A stretch of DNA of 9,288 nt from Herpetosiphonaceae bacterium (lineage in GTDB: Bacteria; Chloroflexota; Chloroflexia; Chloroflexales; Kallotenuaceae): NCBI GenBank assembly GCA_030147335.1, contig JASKZZ010000321.1:1-9288 (forward strand), given 5' to 3'. Position 1 is the first letter of the stretch. Every line of letters begins with the position of its first letter. The notes under the pieces were generated by a model that saw only the letters and a list, made by a program, of their open reading frames with translations, ran no database searches and was not told the DNA's origin. A program made the position numbers and the translations under genes. Shown one piece after another: positions 1-6,022 of the stretch.

Positions 1-128
1 TGGGGGTTAAGCGGGTACAAACGCGTTTCCGCGATTGTTTCCTGCCAAAACGTGTCAAAGTCCATTGACGCAGATGGTGGAGGCAGGTATCGTTCCAGCT
101 CTGCCAATGGCATATCAACATGTGGCAT
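1..128 (-). CDS. Acetyl xylan esterase / cephalosporin-C deacetylase family protein, N-terminal fragment (3' end outside window)
   Basis: The 42 codons from the ATG at 128-126 to the window edge read as the start of an AXE1-family (carbohydrate esterase 7 type) alpha/beta hydrolase. The family's N-terminal signature is clear: MPLAELERY at residues 6-14, then DFDTFWQETIAET at 23-35 and YPLNP at 38-42, the same order and spacing I recall from the Thermotoga maritima enzyme. Members remove acetyl groups from acetylated sugars and short xylo-oligosaccharides. The catalytic Ser-Asp-His residues would lie downstream, outside the window, so activity cannot be judged. The start codon is 2 nt after the permease stop with no convincing Shine-Dalgarno sequence, which suggests translational coupling to the permease. 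In this context it could deacylate the imported glycoside, but that is inference. The family call is fairly secure; the substrate is unknown. Confidence 0.83.
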   Translation of the reverse strand, partial: MPHVDMPLAELERYLPPPSASMDFDTFWQETIAETRLYPLNP

Positions 129-130
129 AC

Positions 131-1228
131 TTATTTCATACCGGTTGTGGCAATACCGGATGTGATGTGCCGCTGCAAGAAAGCGAAAACAATCGTAATC
201 GGCAGCAGCGTCAACACCGTCATGGCAAGAATATAGTTCCACTGTACGTTAAGCTCGCCCTGGAACGAGTTGAGGCCTACCTGCAGCGTGAACAACTCCG
301 ATCTGCTCAACACAATCAACGGCCACAAAAAGTCATTCCAGCGCCACATAACCGAAAAGATCGTGAGCACTGCTAGGGCTGGTGCTGCAAGCGGGAGAAT
401 GATCTGCCAGTAGATCCGCCACTCACTCGCGCCATCGATGCGTGCGGACTCAAGCAATTCGTCGGGAATGGTCAACATATACTGCCGGAGCAAAAATACG
501 CCGGTTGGTGTAGCCGCGCCGGGAATAATCACGCCCAGCAGGTTATTGGTCAAGCCCACCTGCGCAATGACTAGGAACGCCGGAATCAAAATCACTGATA
601 CCGGCACCATCAAAGTGCTGATGATCAGCAAGAACACCGCGTCACGACCACGAAACTCATACTTACTTAAGCCAAATGCGGCCATGCTGTTAATCAACAA
701 CGTGATGATCGTCGCAACAACGGTGACAATAACACTGTTGCCAAGGTAGGTTAGAAATGGAAATCGCTGCACTGCCTCGGTGTAATTGCTGAACTGGAAA
801 TGCACATTACGAGCCGGCTTGATCGTATTAATATTTACATTAGTTGGCGCGACATCCGGGGCGGTCGGATCAACCATCCGCGCTTGCAGTCCAACCCGTG
901 ACAGCATAGCCAGTTGTCGCGTTGTTCCATCCGGCTGCGTAACGTCATAAATCGGCAGCGCTCCTTCGCGTCCGGCGACGGTCACCGTTTGCTGCTGATA
1001 TGGCAGCAGCGTGGGCGGAAAGTCGTACAACGTTTCCGCCGGCTTGAACGACGATAAGATCAGCCAGAGCACTGGGCCAAACATTACCACGGTTCCAAAC
1101 AGCAGATAAAGATACGTGATCGCGTCGGTGCGACTAAACTGCGAACCACCCTGCAAGCGTGTGATAAACGCAATAACACCAGTGCGTGACCGGGTAAATG
1201 TGCCTGTTTCGGGAGTGTACACGCTCAT
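131..1228 (-). CDS. Carbohydrate ABC transporter permease, MalG/UgpE type, with a large insertion
   Basis: Inner-membrane subunit of a sugar importer (CUT1 type), 365 residues. A first membrane segment lies at about 37-59 and is followed by the usual FKPAETLYDFPP segment. The core permease domain runs from about 160 to the C-terminus, with the EAA loop at 260-279 (ESARIDGASEWRIYWQIILP) that docks on the ATPase. Family members are usually about 270-300 residues. The extra length comes from about 65 residues (roughly 77-141) between the PPTLLP segment and NYTEAV, hydrophilic and rich in Thr, Pro and Asp, predicted to lie outside the membrane. The ATG is preceded by AGGAGG 8 nt upstream, and that site overlaps the TAG of the preceding permease gene, indicating coupled translation. 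It pairs with the 1241-2263 permease and the 2369-3829 binding protein. Substrate is not deducible from the permease itself. Confidence 0.95.
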   Translation of the reverse strand: MSVYTPETGTFTRSRTGVIAFITRLQGGSQFSRTDAITYLYLLFGTVVMFGPVLWLILSSFKPAETLYDFPPTLLPYQQQTVTVAGREGALPIYDVTQPDGTTRQLAMLSRVGLQARMVDPTAPDVAPTNVNINTIKPARNVHFQFSNYTEAVQRFPFLTYLGNSVIVTVVATIITLLINSMAAFGLSKYEFRGRDAVFLLIISTLMVPVSVILIPAFLVIAQVGLTNNLLGVIIPGAATPTGVFLLRQYMLTIPDELLESARIDGASEWRIYWQIILPLAAPALAVLTIFSVMWRWNDFLWPLIVLSRSELFTLQVGLNSFQGELNVQWNYILAMTVLTLLPITIVFAFLQRHITSGIATTGMK

Positions 1229-1240
1229 GCTACATTCCTC

Positions 1241-2263
1241 CTATGCAGATCCTCGGCGGCGGCTCAATGCCAACTGGCTGAGAGTCAATGCCATCAGTGC
1301 GATAGCCAGGACCAGTGAAGCCGCTGCGGCTATACCATATTGGCGATGCTCGAATCCCATACGGAAGATATATTGAACAATATACAGGGTAGCGGTGCCC
1401 GGTCCACCATTTGTGAGCACAAACACATGATCGAACACCTGCACGGCGCGAATGACGGAAAGCACAACTGCAACTGTCAACGTGGGCATGAGCAGCGGGA
1501 AAGTAATGTAGCGGAACTCCTGCCACAGATTCGCGCCGTCCAATTTACTGGCCTCATACAATAACGCAGGAATTGCTTGCAGCCCCGCGAGCAGAATAAG
1601 TGTATAAAACCCCATATGTGCCCAGACGCTGACCATGATTACCCAGAACTTGGCCCACGACGGATCTAGCAGCCATGGGACTCGTTCAAGGCCGATACGC
1701 ACAAGCCCCGCGTTAAGCAGCCCAAACTCATACTGCAAGATCCACTTCCAGATCAATGCGACGACAACGGGCGACAATAACACCGGATAAAAAAAGACAC
1801 TTCGGAAGAATGTTTGACCGGCAATTTGACGGTTGAGTGCCAGCGCCGTAATCAACGACAATAGCAGCATCAGCGTTGTCTCGCCAAGGACATAGACAGC
1901 GGTATTTGAAACACCACGCCAGAAGAGATCTTGGGAGCAGGTGCTGGGGTTGAGATAATTCTCGCACGACAACAGCGTTTGCAGATTTTGAGTGCCGACA
2001 AACTGGCGATTCTGCGGCAAAATCGAGGAGCCGGTGGTAAAGCCATAGTAGAAGTTGAGCAACGCCGGTAGCAAGATAAAAATACTAAAGATTAGCAGAT
2101 TCGGCAGCACAAACACATACGCCATGCGCTTCACGCCGATCAAACGCTGCAGCGGCAGCATAATAACATCGGCGAGGCTGAGTACTGAGGAAATCGCCTT
2201 GAATACCATATCGCTGAGAGCCGGCCTAATGCTTCGGCGATCCGAGATTGGGACTTGAGCCAT
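1241..2263 (-). CDS. Carbohydrate ABC transporter permease, MalF/UgpA type
   Basis: Inner-membrane subunit of a CUT1 sugar importer, 340 residues. Hydrophobic segments lie at about 47-72, 118-143, 155-175, 206-230, 258-275 and 309-332. The EAA loop is at 237-256 (EASKLDGANLWQEFRYITFP), followed by the family-typical VFVLTNGGPGTAT at 280-292. The external loop after the first membrane segment carries two cysteines, Cys100 and Cys109, that could form a disulfide. The ATG at 2263 has a moderate GAGGT Shine-Dalgarno site 6 nt upstream. This gene lies 105 nt after the binding-protein stop, the widest gap in the operon, and its ribosome site lies inside a predicted hairpin arm, so its translation may be set lower than that of the binding protein. 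No ATP-binding subunit is encoded in the window, so a shared MsmK/UgpC-like ATPase elsewhere is likely. Confidence 0.95.
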   Translation of the reverse strand: MAQVPISDRRSIRPALSDMVFKAISSVLSLADVIMLPLQRLIGVKRMAYVFVLPNLLIFSIFILLPALLNFYYGFTTGSSILPQNRQFVGTQNLQTLLSCENYLNPSTCSQDLFWRGVSNTAVYVLGETTLMLLLSLITALALNRQIAGQTFFRSVFFYPVLLSPVVVALIWKWILQYEFGLLNAGLVRIGLERVPWLLDPSWAKFWVIMVSVWAHMGFYTLILLAGLQAIPALLYEASKLDGANLWQEFRYITFPLLMPTLTVAVVLSVIRAVQVFDHVFVLTNGGPGTATLYIVQYIFRMGFEHRQYGIAAAASLVLAIALMALTLSQLALSRRRGSA

Positions 2264-2270
2264 TGTGGCA

Positions 2271-2299
2271 CCTCGTGATCATGGTGTGAGGCCACGAGG
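2271..2299 (-). promoter_or_regulatory. Predicted hairpin covering the permease ribosome binding site
   Basis: On the transcript, CCTCGTG (2299-2293) can pair perfectly with CACGAGG (2277-2271) across a 15-nt loop. The 3' arm contains the GAGG core of the Shine-Dalgarno site for the permease starting at 2263. Folding would therefore hide the ribosome site. It shares three bases (2297-2299) with the larger hairpin just upstream, so the two may compete. The pairing is seen directly; a regulatory role is inferred. Confidence 0.4.
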
Positions 2300-2340
2300 C
2301 ACACATATCAAAACGCTGCGGAGCATTGATACATGTGCCT
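2297..2340 (-). promoter_or_regulatory. Intercistronic RNA stem-loop between binding-protein and permease genes
   Basis: The transcript segment from 2340 to 2297 can form 15 consecutive pairs (2340-2326 with 2311-2297), including two adjacent G-U wobbles, then a small internal loop and a 3-bp GCU/AGC stem closed by a CCGC tetraloop. The two wobble positions are A-C mismatches on the opposite strand, so the fold is favoured only in the sense transcript. No U-run follows, so it is not a standard intrinsic terminator. Hairpins here in sugar-uptake operons (malE-malF is the classic case) protect upstream binding-protein mRNA and lower permease expression; that role is inferred. Confidence 0.6.
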
Positions 2341-2351
2341 GATAGCTATCA
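2340..2351. repeat. 12-bp perfect palindrome in the binding-protein/permease gap
   Basis: TGATAGCTATCA reads the same on both strands and lies between the binding-protein stop and the large intercistronic stem-loop, sharing one base with the latter. It has no loop, so it is more plausibly a DNA site or chance than an RNA hairpin. Function unknown. Confidence 0.3.
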
Positions 2352-2368
2352 TTCGTTAGCGGAACGTC

Positions 2369-3829
2369 CTACTGCTGTGCCGCCTGTGCTTCGTCCACGG
2401 CTTGCTGAATCTTAACAATGGCATCATCCAACGTTATCTCGCCGACGATAACCTGACTCAGCCGGTCGCGGATCGCAGTGTTGAGCGTGAACGTTAATGG
2501 ATGAACCGCAAGCGCGTTAGCCTCTGGCGTGATGTTCGGTACCTGGGCCAGGAACGCGTTCAGCTGCTTGCTGTTCGCGGGATATTCCATACCCTTCTTA
2601 ACCAGGCCGAGGTGAGCCGGCAGGAAAAGCGAGCGCTTGGAAAACTCTTCCAGAACATCCTCTTGGGTCATGAACTCGACCAAACGGGTGACCTCTTCGG
2701 GATGCTTGGTCGTATTGAATGCTACGATCGACGCGCCGCCCGGAATACCGGTGGTACCGCACTCGCCGCCTGGTGTTGGCACAACGTCCCACTCGAACTT
2801 GTCGCCGATCTGCTGCGCAAATTGTCCGACCTGCCAGCTGCCGGAGAAGTACCACACCGACTGCCCGTTCACAAAATACTCATTCGCTGCTGCATAGCCA
2901 CCGCCACCGCCAGCCCATACTTCAAGTGGAGCAAGCTTGTCCTTGTGCCAGCTTACCAGCATATCGGCAGCTTTGCGGAAGCCAGGTGTGTCAACGGTGA
3001 ATTTCGTCCCTGCATCGTCGATATAATCCGCGCACATGCTCAGTGACACCGGCCAGAAGCGATGCCCGGTACGATCGATTGATACGGCATACGGTGTTTG
3101 GGTTGCTTCGGCTACCTTCTTTCCGGCATCGACCCACTCCTGCCAAGTTGCCTGGGGATTGACATCGCTCGGCACGGGAACATCCGCCTGCTGGAACAAC
3201 GTGCGATTAACAAACATGCCGGTGAGCGTGTATTGCATCGGGAACCCGTACAAGCCTTGCTTATCATCTGCCGCCCGCATATATTGCAGCTTGGCATCGG
3301 TCCAGTTCGCTGCCCATTCGTCGGCGTTCGTCATATGCTGCCGCATGTCGAGATATTTTCCGGCAAAGCGCGGAGCATCGGTGATACGCGCCAGATCAGG
3401 CGGCGTGCCAGCTTCAACCTGTGCCTGCAAAATGTTATGCAGATCCTTATACGCAATCGTATCCATCACCACTTTGATGCCAGGATTTTCCTGCTCAAAG
3501 CGATTTAACAATTCGCGCATGATCTCGCCCTCTTTGCCGTCGTCATACCACGTCATACGCAGCTCAACCGCGCTTCCTGTAGCGGCGTTTGCACTTCCGG
3601 ATGCTGCGGATGCTGCTGCTGAACTTGTGGCGACATCTGATGAAGCTGCTGCGCTAGCTGCGGTGGACGTTGCCGGCGCGGCCGATGTTGTGCCTGCGCT
3701 TGAAGCCGTGGAAGGCGCAGCCGAGGATGTTCCTCCAGCAAGCGTCGGCGGCTCCGATGCTTGCCCGCATCCTGCCAGGATCAGAGCGGCAATAAACAGT
3801 AACATTACGGCGGATCGAATGGATTTCAT
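2369..3829 (-). CDS. Sugar ABC transporter substrate-binding lipoprotein (MalE/UgpB family)
   Basis: Extracytoplasmic solute-binding protein of 486 residues that captures the sugar and delivers it to the two downstream permeases. The N-terminus is a lipoprotein signal: basic KSIR, a hydrophobic stretch at about 7-18, then lipobox LAGC with Cys21 as the predicted lipidated residue. Residues about 25-90 form a low-complexity linker almost entirely of Ala, Ser, Thr and Gly that would hold the domain off the membrane. The folded domain starts at about 91 (ELRMTWYDDG) and shows family features: FEQENPGIKV, TPPDLARI and a GSW segment typical of the C-lobe. A five-glycine run, GGGGGYAAA, lies before it. 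Two cysteines (in SMCADY and GGECGTTG) might form a disulfide. The ATG has GGAGG 5 nt upstream. At 486 residues it is longer than the usual 420-440 because of the linker. The ligand cannot be assigned from sequence; sulfoquinovosyl glycerol or another glycoside is a context-based guess. Confidence 0.95.
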   Translation of the reverse strand: MKSIRSAVMLLFIAALILAGCGQASEPPTLAGGTSSAAPSTASSAGTTSAAPATSTAASAAASSDVATSSAAASAASGSANAATGSAVELRMTWYDDGKEGEIMRELLNRFEQENPGIKVVMDTIAYKDLHNILQAQVEAGTPPDLARITDAPRFAGKYLDMRQHMTNADEWAANWTDAKLQYMRAADDKQGLYGFPMQYTLTGMFVNRTLFQQADVPVPSDVNPQATWQEWVDAGKKVAEATQTPYAVSIDRTGHRFWPVSLSMCADYIDDAGTKFTVDTPGFRKAADMLVSWHKDKLAPLEVWAGGGGGYAAANEYFVNGQSVWYFSGSWQVGQFAQQIGDKFEWDVVPTPGGECGTTGIPGGASIVAFNTTKHPEEVTRLVEFMTQEDVLEEFSKRSLFLPAHLGLVKKGMEYPANSKQLNAFLAQVPNITPEANALAVHPLTFTLNTAIRDRLSQVIVGEITLDDAIVKIQQAVDEAQAAQQ

Positions 3830-3847
3830 GATGGCCTCCTTGCCTGT

Positions 3848-3860
3848 AACACGACGTGTT
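3848..3860. promoter_or_regulatory. 13-bp inverted repeat upstream of the binding-protein gene
   Basis: AACACGACGTGTT is a perfect inverted repeat with one central base, in the 44-nt gap between the GH4 stop and the binding-protein start. It could be an operator or a short RNA hairpin (5-bp stem, 3-nt loop) ahead of the binding-protein ribosome site. I see no convincing promoter beside it. Function is uncertain. Confidence 0.3.
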
Positions 3861-3873
3861 CGTATGGTTGTGG

Positions 3874-5283
3874 CTACGCGAACTGTGGAAGGTAGTCTTT
3901 GAACGTTATCAGAAAATCATCAAGAATAGCTCGGGCTTGACCGATGTCGCTGATCATTGGATCCAGCATCAATGCTTGCAGCGCAAGGTAGCGATCACCT
4001 TTTATTGCTGCCTCAACCACTAGCTGGCTGCGGACTAACTCGCGGCGGCACAACTCGGCAATAGCATCCGGAAGCGCTGGAAACGCAATGGGTTGAATGC
4101 CTGCCGCCGACATAATACCGGGCGTTTCGACAATCATGCCAAGCGGAAGGTTGGGGATTTGTCCTGTATTTGGCACGTTACATTGTGCATGGTAATGTTG
4201 TTTGTTATACCATAGTGCTGCAACCATCTCTGGAATGCCCTCATCCAGCATTGCATAGCGTGTGACATCGCGTAGGGCAGATACCGGCGTTGCCCCTGAC
4301 ACAATCGCATCGGCTAATGCCCAGCGGTCAGCGCGCCGCTTGCGGTTACCGTCCCAGCTTTGCAGCTTCAGGTCATATGTTTCCCACGGCTTTGTTACGG
4401 GATCGTGCGTTTGCGATAGGTACTCGCACATATGACTATCACCCGCGGTCGGCATCATTCCAAAAATCTCAAACATCTCGCGGCTAAGCGGCTCGAAATG
4501 ATGGTAGCGCTGGTCATGCAACCAGCGTTCACGGAGCAACGGGTACAGGTCTTCGCCCGTTTGCCGGTCACGAATGTCGTACACCCAGGAAAAGTGGTTA
4601 ATGCCGGCGGCTTTGATGTCCAAATGACGCACCGCTTCCCGCGCCACCGGAATGAAGTTCGGCATATTTTCCGCGTCGGTATGCACATGAAAATTCGCCG
4701 GTACAGGAATGTTCCATCGATCTGCAAGCACCGCTCCCGCCATGGTGTAGCCCCACAGCAACTGGTGGCACAAACCAAAGACTTTGATGTTGGTATGGTG
4801 ACTCACCGCATAGGTAAGCCGAATCAACGGATTGGTCAGGTTGAAGTACCAGGCATCAGGACATAGTCGTTCCATGTCACGGGCAATGTCCAGCATCAGC
4901 GGTAAATTGCGTGCCGTGTGGGCAAACGCGCCCGGACCGCCGTTCTCAGCGTAGGGCTGACGCACGCCATGCTTCAGCGGAATCTGCCAATCCAGCTCCC
5001 ACACCTCTTCGCGCGGCCCCACTTGCACCGATACGATAACAAAATCAGCACCGGGCAGCACCTCGGTCCGTTCCGGGGAGCTTGAGATTGTCATCTCTGC
5101 GCCCCACGCTTGATTCATTTTGCGCGCCAGCGCCGTGATCGTGGCAAGACCTTTTTCGTTAATGTCCACCAACCCGAGTTCTGCGCCGTGCAACTCTTCG
5201 GACTGGATCAGGCTGGATAGTGCGCCAAGACCAAAGATAGCACTGCCTGCGCCAATTATGACAATTTTCGGGGGCTTTGGCAT
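3874..5283 (-). CDS. Glycoside hydrolase family 4 NAD-dependent glycosidase (alpha-glucosidase/galactosidase/glucuronidase-like)
   Basis: A 469-residue member of GH4, whose enzymes cleave glycosides by a redox-elimination route using NAD+ and a divalent metal. The N-terminal Rossmann fold shows GAGSAIFG at 11-18 and a beta-2 acidic residue Asp40. Family landmarks follow: ENGGPGAF at 113-120, NLTNP at 148-152, the metal-site Cys172-His173 in LCHQLLWG, and His230 in GINHF. The CH motif is usually CHS, CHE, CHG or CN/CD-P and tracks specificity; CHQ here is not one I recognise. The absence of the CN/CDVP form argues against a 6-phospho-glycosidase, consistent with ABC rather than PTS uptake. The reading frame stays open to 5544, but the ATG at 5283 is chosen because GGAG lies 7 nt upstream and the fold begins at once. 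An ATG two codons earlier is possible. The gene sits between the transaldolase and the transporter, so it probably acts first on the imported glycoside in the cytoplasm. Confidence 0.9.
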   Translation of the reverse strand: MPKPPKIVIIGAGSAIFGLGALSSLIQSEELHGAELGLVDINEKGLATITALARKMNQAWGAEMTISSSPERTEVLPGADFVIVSVQVGPREEVWELDWQIPLKHGVRQPYAENGGPGAFAHTARNLPLMLDIARDMERLCPDAWYFNLTNPLIRLTYAVSHHTNIKVFGLCHQLLWGYTMAGAVLADRWNIPVPANFHVHTDAENMPNFIPVAREAVRHLDIKAAGINHFSWVYDIRDRQTGEDLYPLLRERWLHDQRYHHFEPLSREMFEIFGMMPTAGDSHMCEYLSQTHDPVTKPWETYDLKLQSWDGNRKRRADRWALADAIVSGATPVSALRDVTRYAMLDEGIPEMVAALWYNKQHYHAQCNVPNTGQIPNLPLGMIVETPGIMSAAGIQPIAFPALPDAIAELCRRELVRSQLVVEAAIKGDRYLALQALMLDPMISDIGQARAILDDFLITFKDYLPQFA

Positions 5284-5338
5284 ACACATGCTCCAAGGGA
5301 TTTCAAACCAGAAAAACAAAAACTGACATCGTGCCGCG

Positions 5339-6001
5339 CTACTCGTACTGCGACTTATCCCAGAAGCCTTGGAACTTGACCAAGCCATCGCGCGTAAATG
5401 GGTGGTCAAAGGCATCCTGATACACCGCAAAGCCCGCCGTAACAATGTCGGCGCCTGCAACTGCAGCATCAACAATCTGGCGACCATTGCGAATCGCGGC
5501 AACAAGCACCTGCGTTTTGAAATCGAAGTTATCACGAATTGCAATCATGTCCGAGACAAAGCCGCGCGTGTCCTCGGCGTTTGTTTCCTTCCAGCCGACA
5601 AACGGCGAAACATAAAACGCGCCCATCCGCATAGCTTGAAGCGCTTGCGCGGCAGAAAAAATGAGCGTGACGTTAACGCGAATGCCGCTCTGTGCAAGGA
5701 TAGGAATCGCCTTAAACGCGGCGTCCACGCAGTGCAACTTAACAACAAAGTTCGGACTCATCGCGGCGAGCTTTTCACCCTCCGCGACCATTGCCTCCCA
5801 GTCGTCCATATGCGGACTGACCTCAACCGATACTGTTTTATCCGTTCCTTCGACCAGTTTTCCAAGCTCCTTGATTACGGTCAGAAACGGCTTGCCGGAT
5901 GTTTGTACGTGGCGCGGGTTGGTAGTAACACCGTCAATGTTCCACCGATCAATCGCCTGCTCCACCTCGTGCACTTCTGCGCTATCCAAAAAAAACTTCA
6001 T
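5339..6001 (-). CDS. TalC/FSA-type transaldolase with altered phosphate-site residues
   Basis: A 220-residue single-domain TIM-barrel aldolase of the small transaldolase family, cytoplasmic and full length for the group (about 215-220). Conserved features are Asp6 (FLDSAE), TTNP at 26-29, Glu60 in SVEV, the Schiff-base Lys88 in VVKL, NVTLIFSAAQAL at 110-121 and SPFVG at 132-136. Glu60 matches true transaldolases; E. coli fructose-6-phosphate aldolase has Gln there. By my alignment the phosphate-binding Arg after FVG is Trp137, the Ser in the AAS-R motif is Ala169, and the residue after TTNP is Arg30 rather than Ser. Arg171 and Arg174 are kept. These changes suggest a non-standard sugar, such as 6-deoxy-6-sulfofructose or a 6-deoxyketose; 6-deoxy-6-sulfofructose transaldolase (SftT) is in this family. 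The start has AAAGGA 6 nt upstream and lies 21 nt after the dehydrogenase stop. The family is certain; the substrate is inferred. Confidence 0.92.
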   Translation of the reverse strand: MKFFLDSAEVHEVEQAIDRWNIDGVTTNPRHVQTSGKPFLTVIKELGKLVEGTDKTVSVEVSPHMDDWEAMVAEGEKLAAMSPNFVVKLHCVDAAFKAIPILAQSGIRVNVTLIFSAAQALQAMRMGAFYVSPFVGWKETNAEDTRGFVSDMIAIRDNFDFKTQVLVAAIRNGRQIVDAAVAGADIVTAGFAVYQDAFDHPFTRDGLVKFQGFWDKSQYE

Positions 6002-6022
6002 ATGTCGTCCTTTTGTATGTCT

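Noticed and set aside
1230..1526. Minus-strand 98-codon open frame inside the first permease gene
   Set aside because: It is an out-of-frame shadow of the permease and lacks any recognisable domain.
2297..2340. Large stem-loop as a transcription terminator
   Set aside because: No U-tract follows the stem on the transcript and the permease genes downstream belong to the same transport system.
2501..3046. Plus-strand open frame of 181 codons
   Set aside because: It is a shadow of the binding-protein coding sequence with no motif of its own.
3036..3902. Long plus-strand open frame (288 codons) opposite the binding-protein gene
   Set aside because: It is antisense to a well-supported lipoprotein gene; its Ala/Val-rich stretch is the complement of the Ala/Ser linker, and it shows no family motif.
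5311..5323. U-rich run in the transaldolase/GH4 gap as an intrinsic terminator
   Set aside because: I found no convincing GC-rich stem immediately before it on the transcript, and transcription must continue to the genes downstream.
5284..5544. N-terminal extension of the GH4 frame by about 87 codons
   Set aside because: It overlaps the transaldolase 3' end, reads as Arg/Ser-rich nonsense and precedes a Rossmann fold that starts right after the ATG at 5283 with a good ribosome site.
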